DNA of 64,000 nt from Bergeyella_A cardium. Lineage in GTDB: Bacteria > Bacteroidota > Bacteroidia > Flavobacteriales > Weeksellaceae. The translations under genes and the position numbers were made by a program. The stretch's first letter is position 1, and each line of letters begins with the position of its first letter. The DNA is taken from assembly GCF_030012605.2 (NCBI RefSeq), contig NZ_CP114055.2, one strand, 5' to 3'. The notes under the pieces were generated by a model. It searched no databases. It was given only the letters and a program-made list of their open reading frames with translations, and was not told where the DNA came from. Positions 26,943-36,364 of this stretch are shown here, one piece after another.

Positions 26943-27788
26943 TTATTTCTTAATGAATTTAAATGTTTTTTCTACCTCATTATTTTTCACTTTAATGATG
27001 TATGCTCCTGCTGGCAATGCTCTTAAATTGATGTCTTCTTCACCATTACCTTTATTTACGGCTTTACCAGACGCATCGTAAATAATGTAGGATGATGAGC
27101 TGTCAAAGCCTTGCAAATGGAGAACATCGTAAGCTGGATTAGGATATACTGAATAGATAATTTCTTCCTTGTTTGGTGTATCACTTACGCTGAGGTCTGG
27201 CTGATGGGTAATTTTAATATTATCGAGCAACAGCTGAAACTGAGCAAAAGCCCTGTGCCTGAAGCAGAGCCTAATCTTCTTACCCTTATAGGCACTGATA
27301 TCAAACTTTCGTTCTTGTGCAGAATTTGCACTTGAGAAGTTGGTATGGTCGGTCGGAGTAAGTGTAGGGAAATACTTCTGACCATCAGCAAGGATAAAGA
27401 GCCAGTAGTCTATATCATTCAACTTAAAGCCATTTCTCTCATCTAAAACTACCCCTATTTTATAGGAGAGCTCGGTTTTTCCAGTTGCGGGAATGGTAAT
27501 TTCTGGGGAGATGAGAACATCATCGGCATCCAAAGGACCAGGGATAGGTCGAGAAATATAGGAAGTAGCAACCATCATAAAGCTGTTGGTATTATCCCAA
27601 CCTGCTGACTCTGCAAAGTCGCTCCCCAGACTTAGTTTCCAAGTTTCTCCATCTCTGTCGTCATCCAAGATAACCCAGTCATTGTAATGATTGGGATCAT
27701 CGGTGTCAAAACGCTCAGAGAAGATAACATCCTGTGCTTTTGAAAGTCCCGAAAGAAGTGCAAAAGCTAAGCATAAGTTTCTTATCAT
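26943..27788 (-). CDS. Secreted protein with choice-of-anchor-J-like domain and T9SS type A sorting tail
   Basis: 281 residues from ATG 27788 (MIRNLCLAFALLSGLSKAQ signal); a TTG nine bases upstream is in frame but lies just after the TACCTTTG -7 element (27816-27809). Residues ~20-190 form a beta-sandwich of choice-of-anchor/MAM type (FSERFDTDDPNHYNDWVIL ... IRLCFRHRAFAQFQLLLDNI). The last ~75 residues are a T9SS type A tail: YSVYPNPAYDVLHL ... LPAGAYIIKVKNNEVEKTFKFIKK. It precedes the metalloprotease by 4 bases, so they form an operon. Confidence 0.85.
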   Translation of the reverse strand: MIRNLCLAFALLSGLSKAQDVIFSERFDTDDPNHYNDWVILDDDRDGETWKLSLGSDFAESAGWDNTNSFMMVATSYISRPIPGPLDADDVLISPEITIPATGKTELSYKIGVVLDERNGFKLNDIDYWLFILADGQKYFPTLTPTDHTNFSSANSAQERKFDISAYKGKKIRLCFRHRAFAQFQLLLDNIKITHQPDLSVSDTPNKEEIIYSVYPNPAYDVLHLQGFDSSSSYIIYDASGKAVNKGNGEEDINLRALPAGAYIIKVKNNEVEKTFKFIKK

Positions 27789-27966
27789 AGCATTCAAATT
27801 TTAGAGTACAAAGGTAATTTGTTTTAAATTCTCTTCAATTATTTTTGGTTCAAAATATAAATCTTCTAAAAAATCACAGAAAAAATTCTATTTATCTTTA
27901 CAATTATTTGCTTTACTTTCTTTTAGACCTTAAACCTCTCTCTATTCCTTTTAATATTTATTTAAG

Positions 27967-27974
27967 TATATTTG
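27967..27974 (+). promoter_or_regulatory. -7 element of accA
   Basis: TATATTTG 18 bases before the accA ATG. It contains the TTG at which the longest frame begins, and so fixes the start downstream. Confidence 0.6.
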
Positions 27975-27992
27975 TCCGCAATTTTAAATCTA

Positions 27993-28949
27993 ATGGAATA
28001 CTTAGAATTTGAACAACCCATTAAAGAGCTGGTAGACCAATTGGGAACCTGCTCCATAGTAGGCGAAGATGCAGGCATCGATATGAAACTCGCCTGTAGC
28101 CAAATAGAAGATAAGATTCTGGAAAAAAAGAAAGAAATCTACGGAAACCTTAGTCCGTGGCAGATTGTACAGCTCTCCAGACATCCCGATAGACCTTATG
28201 CCTTAGACTACATCAGCGGTATAGCAGACCCCGATAGCTTTGTAGAACTACACGGCGATAGAAACTTTGCCGACGACCCAGCGATGGTGGGCGGATTAGC
28301 AACCATAAAAGGACAAAGGGTAATGTTTATAGGCACACAAAAAGGAAGAACCACCAAAGAGCGACAAAAGAGACGCTTCGGAATGCCCAACCCCGAAGGC
28401 TACCGAAAAGCCCTCCGACTGATGAAGCTCGCCGAGAAGTTTAACATCCCGATCATCACCTTTATGGATACCCCAGGTGCCTACCCAGGCTTGGAGGCAG
28501 AAGAAAGAGGGCAAGGAGAAGCCATTGCAAAGAATATCTATGAAATGGCATTGCTCAAGGTACCTGTATTCTGCTATGTTATCGGTGAAGGTGCCAGCGG
28601 CGGTGCGCTCGGTATAGGTGTGGGGAATAAGGTCTATATGATGCAGTATTCTTGGTATTCCGTAATCTCACCAGAGAGCTGCTCATCCATCCTTTGGAGA
28701 AATTGGGAGCATAAAGAAGACGCTGCCAATGCCCTAAAACTTACGCCAAAGGATATGCTAAAAAATAAAATCATAGATGGCATTATAGAAGAACCCCTTG
28801 GTGGCGCACACTATGACCCAAAACAAGCCTGCGAAAATCTCAAAAAATCTATCCTGCAAAATATCTCTGCATTTAAGAAATTCTCACAAGAGGAAATCAT
28901 TACCCAGAGACAAGAGAAATTCATCGCAATGGGGCATTTTAAAGACTAA
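27993..28949 (+). CDS. accA: Acetyl-CoA carboxylase carboxyltransferase subunit alpha
   Basis: 318 residues from ATG 27993 (MEYLEFEQPIKEL). It moves the carboxyl group from biotin to acetyl-CoA, committing carbon to fatty acid synthesis. Family features are VELHGDRNFADDPAMVGG, FGMPNPEGYRKALRLM, TFMDTPGAYPG and EGASGGALGIGVG. It is monocistronic, with accD not adjacent (usual in this phylum), and ends at a perfect hairpin terminator. Confidence 0.97.
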   Translation: MEYLEFEQPIKELVDQLGTCSIVGEDAGIDMKLACSQIEDKILEKKKEIYGNLSPWQIVQLSRHPDRPYALDYISGIADPDSFVELHGDRNFADDPAMVGGLATIKGQRVMFIGTQKGRTTKERQKRRFGMPNPEGYRKALRLMKLAEKFNIPIITFMDTPGAYPGLEAEERGQGEAIAKNIYEMALLKVPVFCYVIGEGASGGALGIGVGNKVYMMQYSWYSVISPESCSSILWRNWEHKEDAANALKLTPKDMLKNKIIDGIIEEPLGGAHYDPKQACENLKKSILQNISAFKKFSQEEIITQRQEKFIAMGHFKD

Positions 28950-28977
28950 TCCTCATTCTTCTGAAAGATAAAATGAA

Positions 28978-29012
28978 CCTCCCTCCAATTGATTGGAGGG
29001 AGGCTTTGTTTT
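28978..29012 (+). terminator. Terminator after accA
   Basis: CCTCCCTCCAAT (28978-28989) and ATTGGAGGGAGG (28992-29003) are complementary, followed by CTTTGTTTTC. Confidence 0.88.
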
Positions 29013-29030
29013 CGTAGAGAGGGTGTTCTT

Positions 29031-29826
29031 CTATTTTAGTTTGTTTTTGAGCTCGATGGTACTGATTCTGTCGCTTTCGGTAGCAGGTTCATCATTCGTC
29101 TGAACCCTATTGCGAACGCTGTAGTCGTACTTCATATAAGAGATAAAGCTGTTCTCTGGGTTTAAGGTGTAATAGCCTCTGAACACCTGAGAGATGATGT
29201 ATTCCTTTTTGATAATCTCTTTTACAGGAATAGGGAGCTTTTGAACTTTGGTTCTTTTTTCTTCTGGGATGATTTTATTTACATAGAAATAGACCTTCCA
29301 CTCGCGAGGCTTGGTTTTATCTATGCTAATGATTTCGGTTTCGTAGGTAATGCCTCCTTTTTTCAGGGTATATTTACCTTTATCGATATCTTCCTTATCA
29401 ACAAAGTAAAGGCTTTTATCATTCATAAAGGGGATATACCCCGAATATCGGCTGAAGCCCTCACAGTTTTTATTATCGTTAAACAATTCACACTTTTTAT
29501 TGAGGGATTTCTCATAAATCTCCATTAGTTTTGGGTTGCCCCCTCCGCTGAATTTATCATCGGTATCTGTTTTAATGATTTCTCCAAAGACGGGGGGTTT
29601 CATCTACAATTCGTTTGATTTCGTAGCTGGAAACACCGCTATGGTTTGTTGAAGAAACATAGACCCTTTGCCTAACTTTCTCACTGAGCATCCCTGAAAA
29701 TGCTGCACTATCACCGCCTGATACCACCGAGCTAAAAGATTTCTCCAAACTTAGAACGCTTTCTACTTTCTGGGAAAACACGAGCGAAGTCCCTCCCAAA
29801 AAAGCCATTAAAAATACTTTTCTCAT
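29031..29826 (-). pseudogene. Secreted protein of unknown function, frameshifted at a C6 tract
   Basis: Two overlapping frames make one gene. The first (29826-29572) has a signal peptide MRKVFLMAFLGGTSLVFSQ and ends ...YEIKRIVDETPRLWRNH. The second (29603-29031) continues as PPVFGEIIKTDTDDKFSGGG to the C-terminus. Dropping one C from the six-C run near 29590-29595 gives a continuous ~264-residue protein reading ...DETPVFGEIIKTD. This is a real frameshift, a phase-variable tract, or a base-call error. No domain recognised. A TATATTTG -7 element lies at 29853-29846, back to back with that of the next gene. Confidence 0.7.
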
Positions 29827-29845
29827 TTTTTATTTTCTATGATTA

Positions 29846-29871
29846 CAAATATAAAATTATTTCTAAATTTG
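29846..29871. promoter_or_regulatory. Back-to-back -7 elements of two divergent envelope genes
   Basis: TATATTTG on the minus strand (29853-29846) and TAAATTTG on the plus strand (29864-29871), about 20 and 37 bases before the respective start codons. Confidence 0.5.
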
Positions 29872-29907
29872 ATATCGTTTATTATAAATCTCTAATATTT
29901 CCTCTTT

Positions 29908-32182
29908 ATGAAGAAATTTTTATTCGGTTTTTTGTTTATTTTCATCTCTTTTTTCTTATTTGGGCAGGAAATAAAAATCATTCCCGAGGTGGTTATCAGC
30001 TCCAAGAAAAAAACAGACACCTTACGCATAGAAATAGATACACTCACCATAAAAAAAGGCGATAACTTGAAAGGGCTGATGGATAAAATACCTGGGCTAA
30101 TCTGGAACCAAGGCAAGCTGTACTACAATGGTAAGTCGCTGAATAAAATCTTTATAGACGGTAAGGAAATGTACTCTGGAAATTCTAAAATAACCTCCGA
30201 ACAAATCCCTGCCGAGTGGGTGAAAGACCTGCAAATCACCAATCCAAATAATAAAGACGAAACAAGCATACTCAACATTGGGCTGAATACAAAAAAATCT
30301 CAGAAAACCCATCTGAATACAGAGATGCTGGGCAATGCAAATGACAGATACTTGGTAAGAGGCTCGGTTAACAGGGTTCGTAAAAGTATGCTCTTCAATT
30401 CTTTTATTAATGCAAACAACCTGAGCAAGAGCATTCTTCCAGAGAGTATCGCTTATCGGAATTTCTTTAATGAACAGTTTTTCAGCAGTGGAAATCTGCT
30501 CTCCAACTTGCATTATTCCTACGCTAATGCAGGCGATTTAAGGCTCTCCCATCCTCATATCGGGGATACCAAACTTCTGCAATCGGGTTTTAGTTTTAAT
30601 ATTAAGAAAACCAAAGCCCAGTATACCGTATTCGGAATTAATGAGCATAAAGACCTCTTTACCCAGCAGGAATACCGAGGATGGCAGCACGCCAACGAAA
30701 ACACAATACACGAAAATACCCGCAAGGAGGGGAATGATATTAACACCCTCTACCTTATCTCCCAGAAATTTAATTATTCAAATTTAGATAACAGCCTTAC
30801 CGTCCTTTTAGACATCAAACGAAATGAAACGACACTCAGGAATACTCAAAACATCCAAAATGAGTATATAAATAATGCGAATTCTAATGCCTACAAAAGC
30901 CTGCACACAGAAAACAGCTCCCAAAATACCAACAGCCTCTCCTCAAAAATTCTCTGGAAAAGCAAAATATTCAGAATGGGGATAGATTTCGTAAGCGAGA
31001 GAGAAAATTCAGTGGCAGACTATACCAACCAGTTTAGTACGGGAGGCTCTACCACTGCCCAAAGCACCCACAGAGAGCAAACGGCACAAAACAACAATAT
31101 TTACCTCTTCTACAACCTCTACAAAAACCTGAAAAACCTCCGAATAGAAACCCAGCTCAATATAGATATACGGCATACATCCATCAGCAGGGAAGATGAA
31201 TACAAAACTGTGCTCAGCCAGTATGAAATACAGCACAGCATAGCCAGCTGGGAGGCTTTTCTCTGGTATAAAAAGAGGAAATTAGACCTCATCATCGGGG
31301 CGGATGCCGTAGGCATACGCAATAAATTCAACGCCTCAAGAGCACAACAATGGAGCAGGAATATCTTCCCAAAAGCAAAGATTTCTTACCGCTTTTCCGA
31401 TGATTTGAGCCTTAGTTTATCATCAAACTATAAGATTAATTTCAAGGAACGAGACTACCTGCTCCCAGTACTTGACACCTCTGACTCGAAAAGATTTATA
31501 AAGGGAGACGATGCTTCTACAAGTACCTTTTTCTCTTATTCGAACAGCCTTAGCCTCTCGGCAGCTCTCCGCAGATTATGAATATCTGCCACAGTCTGCC
31601 ATCATCAAAACCTCAATGGGTGCTTCTGCGCCTGTGCAAAGCATCATCATCGCTGATTCGCCCTCTCATCGGATGAATATATCGGGAAATTACATAAGCT
31701 CTAAACCGAAATTCTCGCAAATGCATATCCTTATTTTTCGGCACTGGAACTTTCCGATAATCCTAAATGAAAACCTGAGATACATTAGTCAAAACAGCCT
31801 TAATTTGGTTTCCCTAATCAATACCCAAGTGCTGAACCAAAACATTAAAGCTGAAGCCCATCACAGCTTTATTATCTCTAATAAAACCGATTATAACCTT
31901 AGGCTGACGACCTCCTCTGAGCTTAAAATAACCCCTACTACCTACCTGAGCCCAAGCCTTAGCCTCTACGCTCGCCACCTTGATAAATTCTACCTCTATA
32001 CCCCGCAAATCTCCCTTGCCCTTGAGAAAAAACTCCCCCTTTTCTCCCTTAAAATAGGAGTAAATAACCTCCTCAACAGCCAGAAACTCTATACCAACTC
32101 CATCACTAACCAACTGATTTCCTATAATACCTATAACCTCTCCCCCCGCTATTTCTACTTTGGACTACAGTGTACACCATAG
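29908..32182 (+). pseudogene. TonB-dependent-receptor-like outer membrane beta-barrel protein, frameshifted
   Basis: The frame from ATG 29908 (signal MKKFLFGFLFIFISFFLFGQ, plug-like region KGDNLKGLMDKIPGLIWNQG ... IFIDGKEMYSG) runs to a stop at 31581. The rest of the barrel continues in the next frame from ~31556 to 32182. The junction lies within AGCCTCTCGGCAGCTCTCC: frame one gives LSLSAALRRL, the other gives SRQLSADYEYLP. Rejoined, it is ~757 residues of alternating beta strands ending RYFYFGLQCTP. It resembles the flavobacterial outer membrane beta-barrel (TonB-dependent receptor) family but lacks a carboxypeptidase-regulatory-like domain. Probably inactive unless the shift is a sequencing error. 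Confidence 0.72.
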
Positions 32183-32201
32183 CCCACTAGCATAAGGAAC
32201 A

Positions 32202-32214
32202 GCCACAGCGTGGC
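32202..32214. repeat. Short AGC-loop palindrome GCCAC-AGC-GTGGC
   Basis: A 5-bp stem with AGC loop, then AGGCACTTTTTTT. It could serve as terminator of the barrel gene and belongs to the small palindrome family also seen at 4783, 32293 and 36280. Confidence 0.5.
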
Positions 32215-32292
32215 AGGCACTTTTTTTATTTTACTTGACCTAAGGTTGATTTTCCTTTCCGACAGGTTCATTTTTACTCCTGACAGCCCACT

Positions 32293-32305
32293 GCCGTGCT
32301 ACGGC
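32293..32305. repeat. Short palindrome GCCGT-GCT-ACGGC at the recN stop
   Basis: The reverse complement of the 13-mer at 4783-4795, abutting the recN stop codon (TAG, 32307-32305). Confidence 0.55.
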
Positions 32306-33960
32306 TAAGTGCCGAGAATCAGGGCGCGAGCCTGCTCTATAGCGGCATCGGTGATGGTAGAGCCGGAGAGAAGCTGGGCGATTTCTTGGAGCTTTTCGTC
32401 CGGAGAGAGGGGGATGATGCTGGACTTGGTCTTGCCGTCGATGTCCTGTTTTATGACCTTGTAATTGTCGCTCCCCTTTGATGCAACCTGCGCGAGGTGG
32501 GTGATGACGATGAGCTGTAAGTCGGCGGACATTTCTTTCATCAGCAGCCCGATTTCCTCCGCCACTTTTCCAGAAACACCGGTATCTATCTCGTCTAAGA
32601 TAAGAGTGGGGAGCTCTGCATTTTCTGCCATTATTTTCTTGATGGCGAGCATTACTCGAGAGCGCTCACCGCCAGAAATCGCCGACTGTATAGGCTTGAG
32701 GGGAAAGCCTGTATTGGCCTGAAACATTATAGCGATGCCGTCTAAACCGAATGCGGAGAAGTCCTCATTTGGGGTGAGCTGAACCTCAATTTTTGCTTTT
32801 TCGAGACCGAGCCTTCGGAGGAGGGTTTCTATTTTTTCTGAAAATTCGGGTGCCGACAGGTTTCGGTTTTTGGAGAGTTTCTCGGCGAGGATTCTCAACT
32901 GGGTTTCTTTATCGGTAATCTCCTGCTTTAGATAGGCTATTCGCTCTTCTATATCTGAAAAGCTGGTTTGCTCGGTTGCCAACTGGTCTCGGATTTCTAT
33001 TAATTCGGAGACGCTTCCTACCTTGTGTTTCAGCAGGAGGGTGTTGGTTTTATTGACTTTGTCTTTGAGCTCTTCGAGGCGCTCGGGGTTCATCTCCAAG
33101 TCTTCTGCTTTGGATTGTAGCTCAAAAACGATATCCTTAAACTCTACGAATAGGCTCTCTAACCTATCGTTTAGCTCAGTGAACTGGTGGGAGAGGTCGG
33201 CAACTTTGGAGAGTTTAGACCTCATCTCGGTAAATGAGTCTAAAAGCCCGATACTTTCTTGGTCGGTCAGCCTAAAAATATGAGCGAGATTCTCGGAAAT
33301 ATGCTCTACATTCTCTTGGGAGTATAGCTCTTGCTGTACGGCATCGAGGTCTAAGTCATCGAGCTGTGCTTCTTCTAACTCGTTTAGCAGATACTGCTTA
33401 TAGTCGGAGTCTTTATTCCCCTCGTTCAACTGGTTTTCAAGCTCAGCAAGCTGCTTTTTCAATGCTCGGAATGAATGATAATCCTTTTGATAAGTTGTAA
33501 TTAATTCTTTATTCTCGCTGAGCCCATCGAGGATTTTAAACTGATAATCTTCACTAAAAAGGCGAGAGGTTTCAAACTGGGAATGGATGTCTATAAGCTG
33601 TGCAGAGAGCTCCCGAAGGACATCGAGGGTAGTGGGCACATCATTTACAAAAGCGCGGGACTTACCGCTGGGGAGAATCTCGCGACGGATGATAGTGATG
33701 GGCTCATAGTCCAAATCATTCTCCTCAAAGAAGGTTTTCAGGTTTTCGGATACATCAAATTCTGCTTCTATAATGCTTTTGCTCTCGGTATTCTGGATAG
33801 ATTTTGCATCTGCACGCTCGCCCATTATCAGGCGAAGGGCTCCGAGAATGATGGACTTACCAGCGCCCGTCTCCCCTGTGATGACTTGCAGCCCTTTTTT
33901 GAGGTCTATATCCAGCGTATCGATAAGCGCATAGTTTTGTATGAAGATTCTCTTTAGCAT
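32305..33960 (-). CDS. recN: DNA repair protein RecN
   Basis: 551 residues, normal RecN length. It is an SMC-like ATPase acting in double-strand break repair. Seen are the Walker A GETGAGKS (residues ~30-37), long coiled-coil arms (residues ~150-350), the signature ISGGERSRVMLAIK and the Walker B LPTLILDEIDTGVSG. Its promoter and a hairpin with a T6 tract lie immediately upstream (33964-34029), the tract ending 3 bases before the ATG. The order coaBC - DUF4835 - recN is common in Flavobacteriia. Confidence 0.96.
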   Translation of the reverse strand: MLKRIFIQNYALIDTLDIDLKKGLQVITGETGAGKSIILGALRLIMGERADAKSIQNTESKSIIEAEFDVSENLKTFFEENDLDYEPITIIRREILPSGKSRAFVNDVPTTLDVLRELSAQLIDIHSQFETSRLFSEDYQFKILDGLSENKELITTYQKDYHSFRALKKQLAELENQLNEGNKDSDYKQYLLNELEEAQLDDLDLDAVQQELYSQENVEHISENLAHIFRLTDQESIGLLDSFTEMRSKLSKVADLSHQFTELNDRLESLFVEFKDIVFELQSKAEDLEMNPERLEELKDKVNKTNTLLLKHKVGSVSELIEIRDQLATEQTSFSDIEERIAYLKQEITDKETQLRILAEKLSKNRNLSAPEFSEKIETLLRRLGLEKAKIEVQLTPNEDFSAFGLDGIAIMFQANTGFPLKPIQSAISGGERSRVMLAIKKIMAENAELPTLILDEIDTGVSGKVAEEIGLLMKEMSADLQLIVITHLAQVASKGSDNYKVIKQDIDGKTKSSIIPLSPDEKLQEIAQLLSGSTITDAAIEQARALILGT

Positions 33961-33963
33961 AGT

Positions 33964-33993
33964 AAAAAAGCTCTAAGCATTAAGGCTTAAAGC
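33964..33993 (-). terminator. Hairpin plus T6 tract directly before the recN ATG
   Basis: On the minus strand AGCTTTAAGC (33993-33984) pairs with GCTTAGAGCT (33979-33970) with one G-U pair, then TTTTTT (33969-33964), ACT, ATG. It can terminate the upstream DUF4835 gene. It also lies within or at the very 5' end of the recN transcript. Confidence 0.65.
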
Positions 33994-33997
33994 TCCA

Positions 33998-34029
33998 CAA
34001 AAATATCGGTTAAATGTTGATTTTACAAA
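33998..34029 (-). promoter_or_regulatory. recN promoter
   Basis: On the minus strand TTTG (34029-34026), 20-base spacer, TATTTTTG (34005-33998). Near-exact consensus; predicted start site ~33992, at the base of the hairpin. Confidence 0.75.
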
Positions 34030-34043
34030 TTTCTCAATCGTTT

Positions 34044-34943
34044 TTACTTCCATTTGCTCCACTTCTGAGATTTCGCAGGCTCGAAGTTCTGCATCATTGT
34101 TTTAAGCTCGTTAATATTGATATTGGTATTGGTTCCGATAGCGAATATTTCGTAAATCTCATCTGCTTTTGCCTGCATAAATATCGCAAAAGGATAGTTC
34201 ATTCCGAAGTTATTATCATAAGCCTTAAGCCTTAGGAGGGTATCAAACAGGCTTTTCTTTGCTTGGTTCTTATTGTCTCTCCAAAGGTTGTCTAAGCCCA
34301 AGCGATGATAGTTGTACCAGACACTTCTCAGGGTGTTATTCTCCTGCTTTAAGAGGTTATCGATAAGCTGAGCACGGGTTTTTAGTCCTTCGGTTACAGA
34401 CCAGCCACCGAACCTTTGGTTTTGGGAGTTCTGGGAGATTTTCATCGCCTTTTCAAACCATTGCTGCCCGCCATTCATCTTGAAACTATCGCCATCATAG
34501 CCGAGAATTACATAGACATAGAAGCTGATGACATCGATGAGGTTCTTACCAGAAAACTGTCTCTCGTTGAAGATGAGGTTTTCATTTTCGGTGTATTCAA
34601 AGGGGAAATCTTTGTCATTAATATTGAGAAGGGGTGTATTATAGGTAGAATTATAGACTGGGCGAGAGGCTTGAACCACGAGAGATGCCTTGAAATTATT
34701 CCCCTCTTTTGAGTTGATGATAATCGCAAAATTGCACTTAACTTTCTCAAAATTTTGGAGGCGCTTCCCCGTCCAGCTTGTATTATTAATGAAGTCTCTA
34801 AGGCTTTTTTCAAGCGTTTTATAGAGCTGCACATTACTCCCCTGCACTTGCTGATGGTTGATGCTGACCTCTGCCAAGAGCTCCTGTGCATTCATCAAAG
34901 GGAAGCTCACAAATAATACAAATAGAAAGATGATTTTTTTCAT
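34044..34943 (-). CDS. DUF4835 family protein, probable T9SS protein PorD
   Basis: 299 residues. Signal peptide MKKIIFLFVLFVSFPLMNAQ. The body starts ELLAEVSINHQQVQGSN, characteristic of the DUF4835 family that lies beside coaBC and recN in flavobacteria. It also contains FINNTSWTGKRLQNFEKVKCNF and RSVWYNYHRLGLDNLWRDNKNQAKKSLFDTL. The family has been linked to type IX secretion under the name PorD; I rely on memory for that link, so no symbol is given. It ends 83 bases before recN and starts 52 bases after coaBC on the same strand. Confidence 0.78.
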   Translation of the reverse strand: MKKIIFLFVLFVSFPLMNAQELLAEVSINHQQVQGSNVQLYKTLEKSLRDFINNTSWTGKRLQNFEKVKCNFAIIINSKEGNNFKASLVVQASRPVYNSTYNTPLLNINDKDFPFEYTENENLIFNERQFSGKNLIDVISFYVYVILGYDGDSFKMNGGQQWFEKAMKISQNSQNQRFGGWSVTEGLKTRAQLIDNLLKQENNTLRSVWYNYHRLGLDNLWRDNKNQAKKSLFDTLLRLKAYDNNFGMNYPFAIFMQAKADEIYEIFAIGTNTNININELKTMMQNFEPAKSQKWSKWK

Positions 34944-34995
34944 TAGGATAAATTTTCTTGCTTTTTATAGATTCTCAAACGCTGCTTTTGATAGT

Positions 34996-36195
34996 TTATT
35001 GGATTTTGAGCTGTATAAAATCCAAAATATCCCTCGCTACCTCTTGTTTTGTTTTAAGGTCAAAGGATTTCTTCTCATTAGGCGTTAGGATTTGGATTTT
35101 ATTGGTATCCCCTTTAAAGCCTGCTCCCTTATCTTTTAAAGAATTGAGAACGATCATATCCAAATTCTTCTTTTGGAGCTTGGCTTTAGCGTGCTCCTCC
35201 TCGTTATGGGTTTCAAGGGCAAAGCCTACGAGGAACTGTTGCTCTTTCTTCTCCCCCATTGTTTTGAGAATATCGGGGGTTTTTATCAATTCTATACTAA
35301 GGCGGTCATCATTTTTCTTAATCTTCTCTGGTGAGACCTCCTTAGGCGTATAATCTGCCACTGCAGCACTGGCTATGGCGATATCTACCTTATCATAATA
35401 CTTAAAAACCTCATCATACATCTCCTTTGCGGAAGTGATTTTTATGAGTTGAATGCTTGGGTAGCTTACTTTCTCTGCACTTACCCCAGAGATGAGGATA
35501 ACCTCGGCTCCTCTCCTCGCCGCTTCTTCGGCTAAGGCATAGCCCATCTTACCAGAGGAATGATTCCCAATGAAGCGCACAGGGTCTATTGCCTCATAAG
35601 TAGGACCTGCCGTGATGAGAATTTTCTTATTTAAAAACGCCTGCTCCCCATTCTGATGAATGAAAAACTCCTCTACAGCGCTTACAAGGGTTTCTGGCTC
35701 TGCCATTCTGCCCATACCCACCAAGCCACTTGCCAGCTCGCCATACTGAGCGGGGATTATCCTATGCCCAAAGCCCTCTGCCTTTTCTATATTCGCCTTT
35801 GTGGAAGGGTGAGCATACATATCCAAATCCATCGCTGGAGCGATAAACACAGGGCAATGTGCCGACATATACACCGCCAAAGCCAGATTATCACACGTAC
35901 CAGAAACCATCTTCGCCAGCGTATTTGCGGTACACGGTGCTATGAGCAAAGCATCTGCCCACTTGGCGAGTTCTATATGGTTATTCCAGCTTCCATCAGC
36001 ATTATAAAAATCCGAGACCACCTCGTTTTTAGAAAGCGTAGAGAGCGTGAGTTTTGTAACAAAAGCCTCCGCCGATGGCGTAAGCACTACCTTAACCTCT
36101 GCCCCTTTTCTAATAAAATCCCTCACCGCAAAAGGTATCTTATACGCCGCAATACCTCCCGTAACTATCATCAGTATTTTCTTTCCTCTTAGCAT
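34996..36195 (-). CDS. coaBC: Bifunctional phosphopantothenoylcysteine decarboxylase / phosphopantothenate--cysteine ligase
   Basis: 399 residues from ATG 36195 (MLRGKKILMIVTGGIAAYK). A TTG seven codons upstream is in frame but forms part of a TATATTTG -7 element (36221-36214). It carries two steps of coenzyme A synthesis. The N-terminal flavoprotein (CoaC) shows GGIAAYK, the active-site region NNHIELAKWADALLIAPCTANT and APAMDLDMY. The C-terminal CoaB domain shows ITAGPTYEAIDPVRFIGNHSSGKMG and AVADYTP. Confidence 0.96.
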   Translation of the reverse strand: MLRGKKILMIVTGGIAAYKIPFAVRDFIRKGAEVKVVLTPSAEAFVTKLTLSTLSKNEVVSDFYNADGSWNNHIELAKWADALLIAPCTANTLAKMVSGTCDNLALAVYMSAHCPVFIAPAMDLDMYAHPSTKANIEKAEGFGHRIIPAQYGELASGLVGMGRMAEPETLVSAVEEFFIHQNGEQAFLNKKILITAGPTYEAIDPVRFIGNHSSGKMGYALAEEAARRGAEVILISGVSAEKVSYPSIQLIKITSAKEMYDEVFKYYDKVDIAIASAAVADYTPKEVSPEKIKKNDDRLSIELIKTPDILKTMGEKKEQQFLVGFALETHNEEEHAKAKLQKKNLDMIVLNSLKDKGAGFKGDTNKIQILTPNEKKSFDLKTKQEVARDILDFIQLKIQ

Positions 36196-36279
36196 AGTTT
36201 TATTTTTCCGTGACAAATATAGAGTTTTTGGCAGTAGGCACTAATATAGCTATTAGCTTCTGGCTTTTAGCCAATAGCA

Positions 36280-36292
36280 CTCGTAGCACGGG
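36280..36292. repeat. AGC-loop palindrome CTCGT-AGC-ACGGG
   Basis: A 5-bp stem with one G-T pair and AGC loop, in the 169-base gap upstream of coaBC; similar to 4783, 32202 and 32293. Confidence 0.4.
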
Positions 36293-36364
36293 AGGTTCGT
36301 TCTACCTAACTAAGGTGTCGTCATATGACAGAGGTATTGCCTACTGCTTATTGCCTATTGCCTG

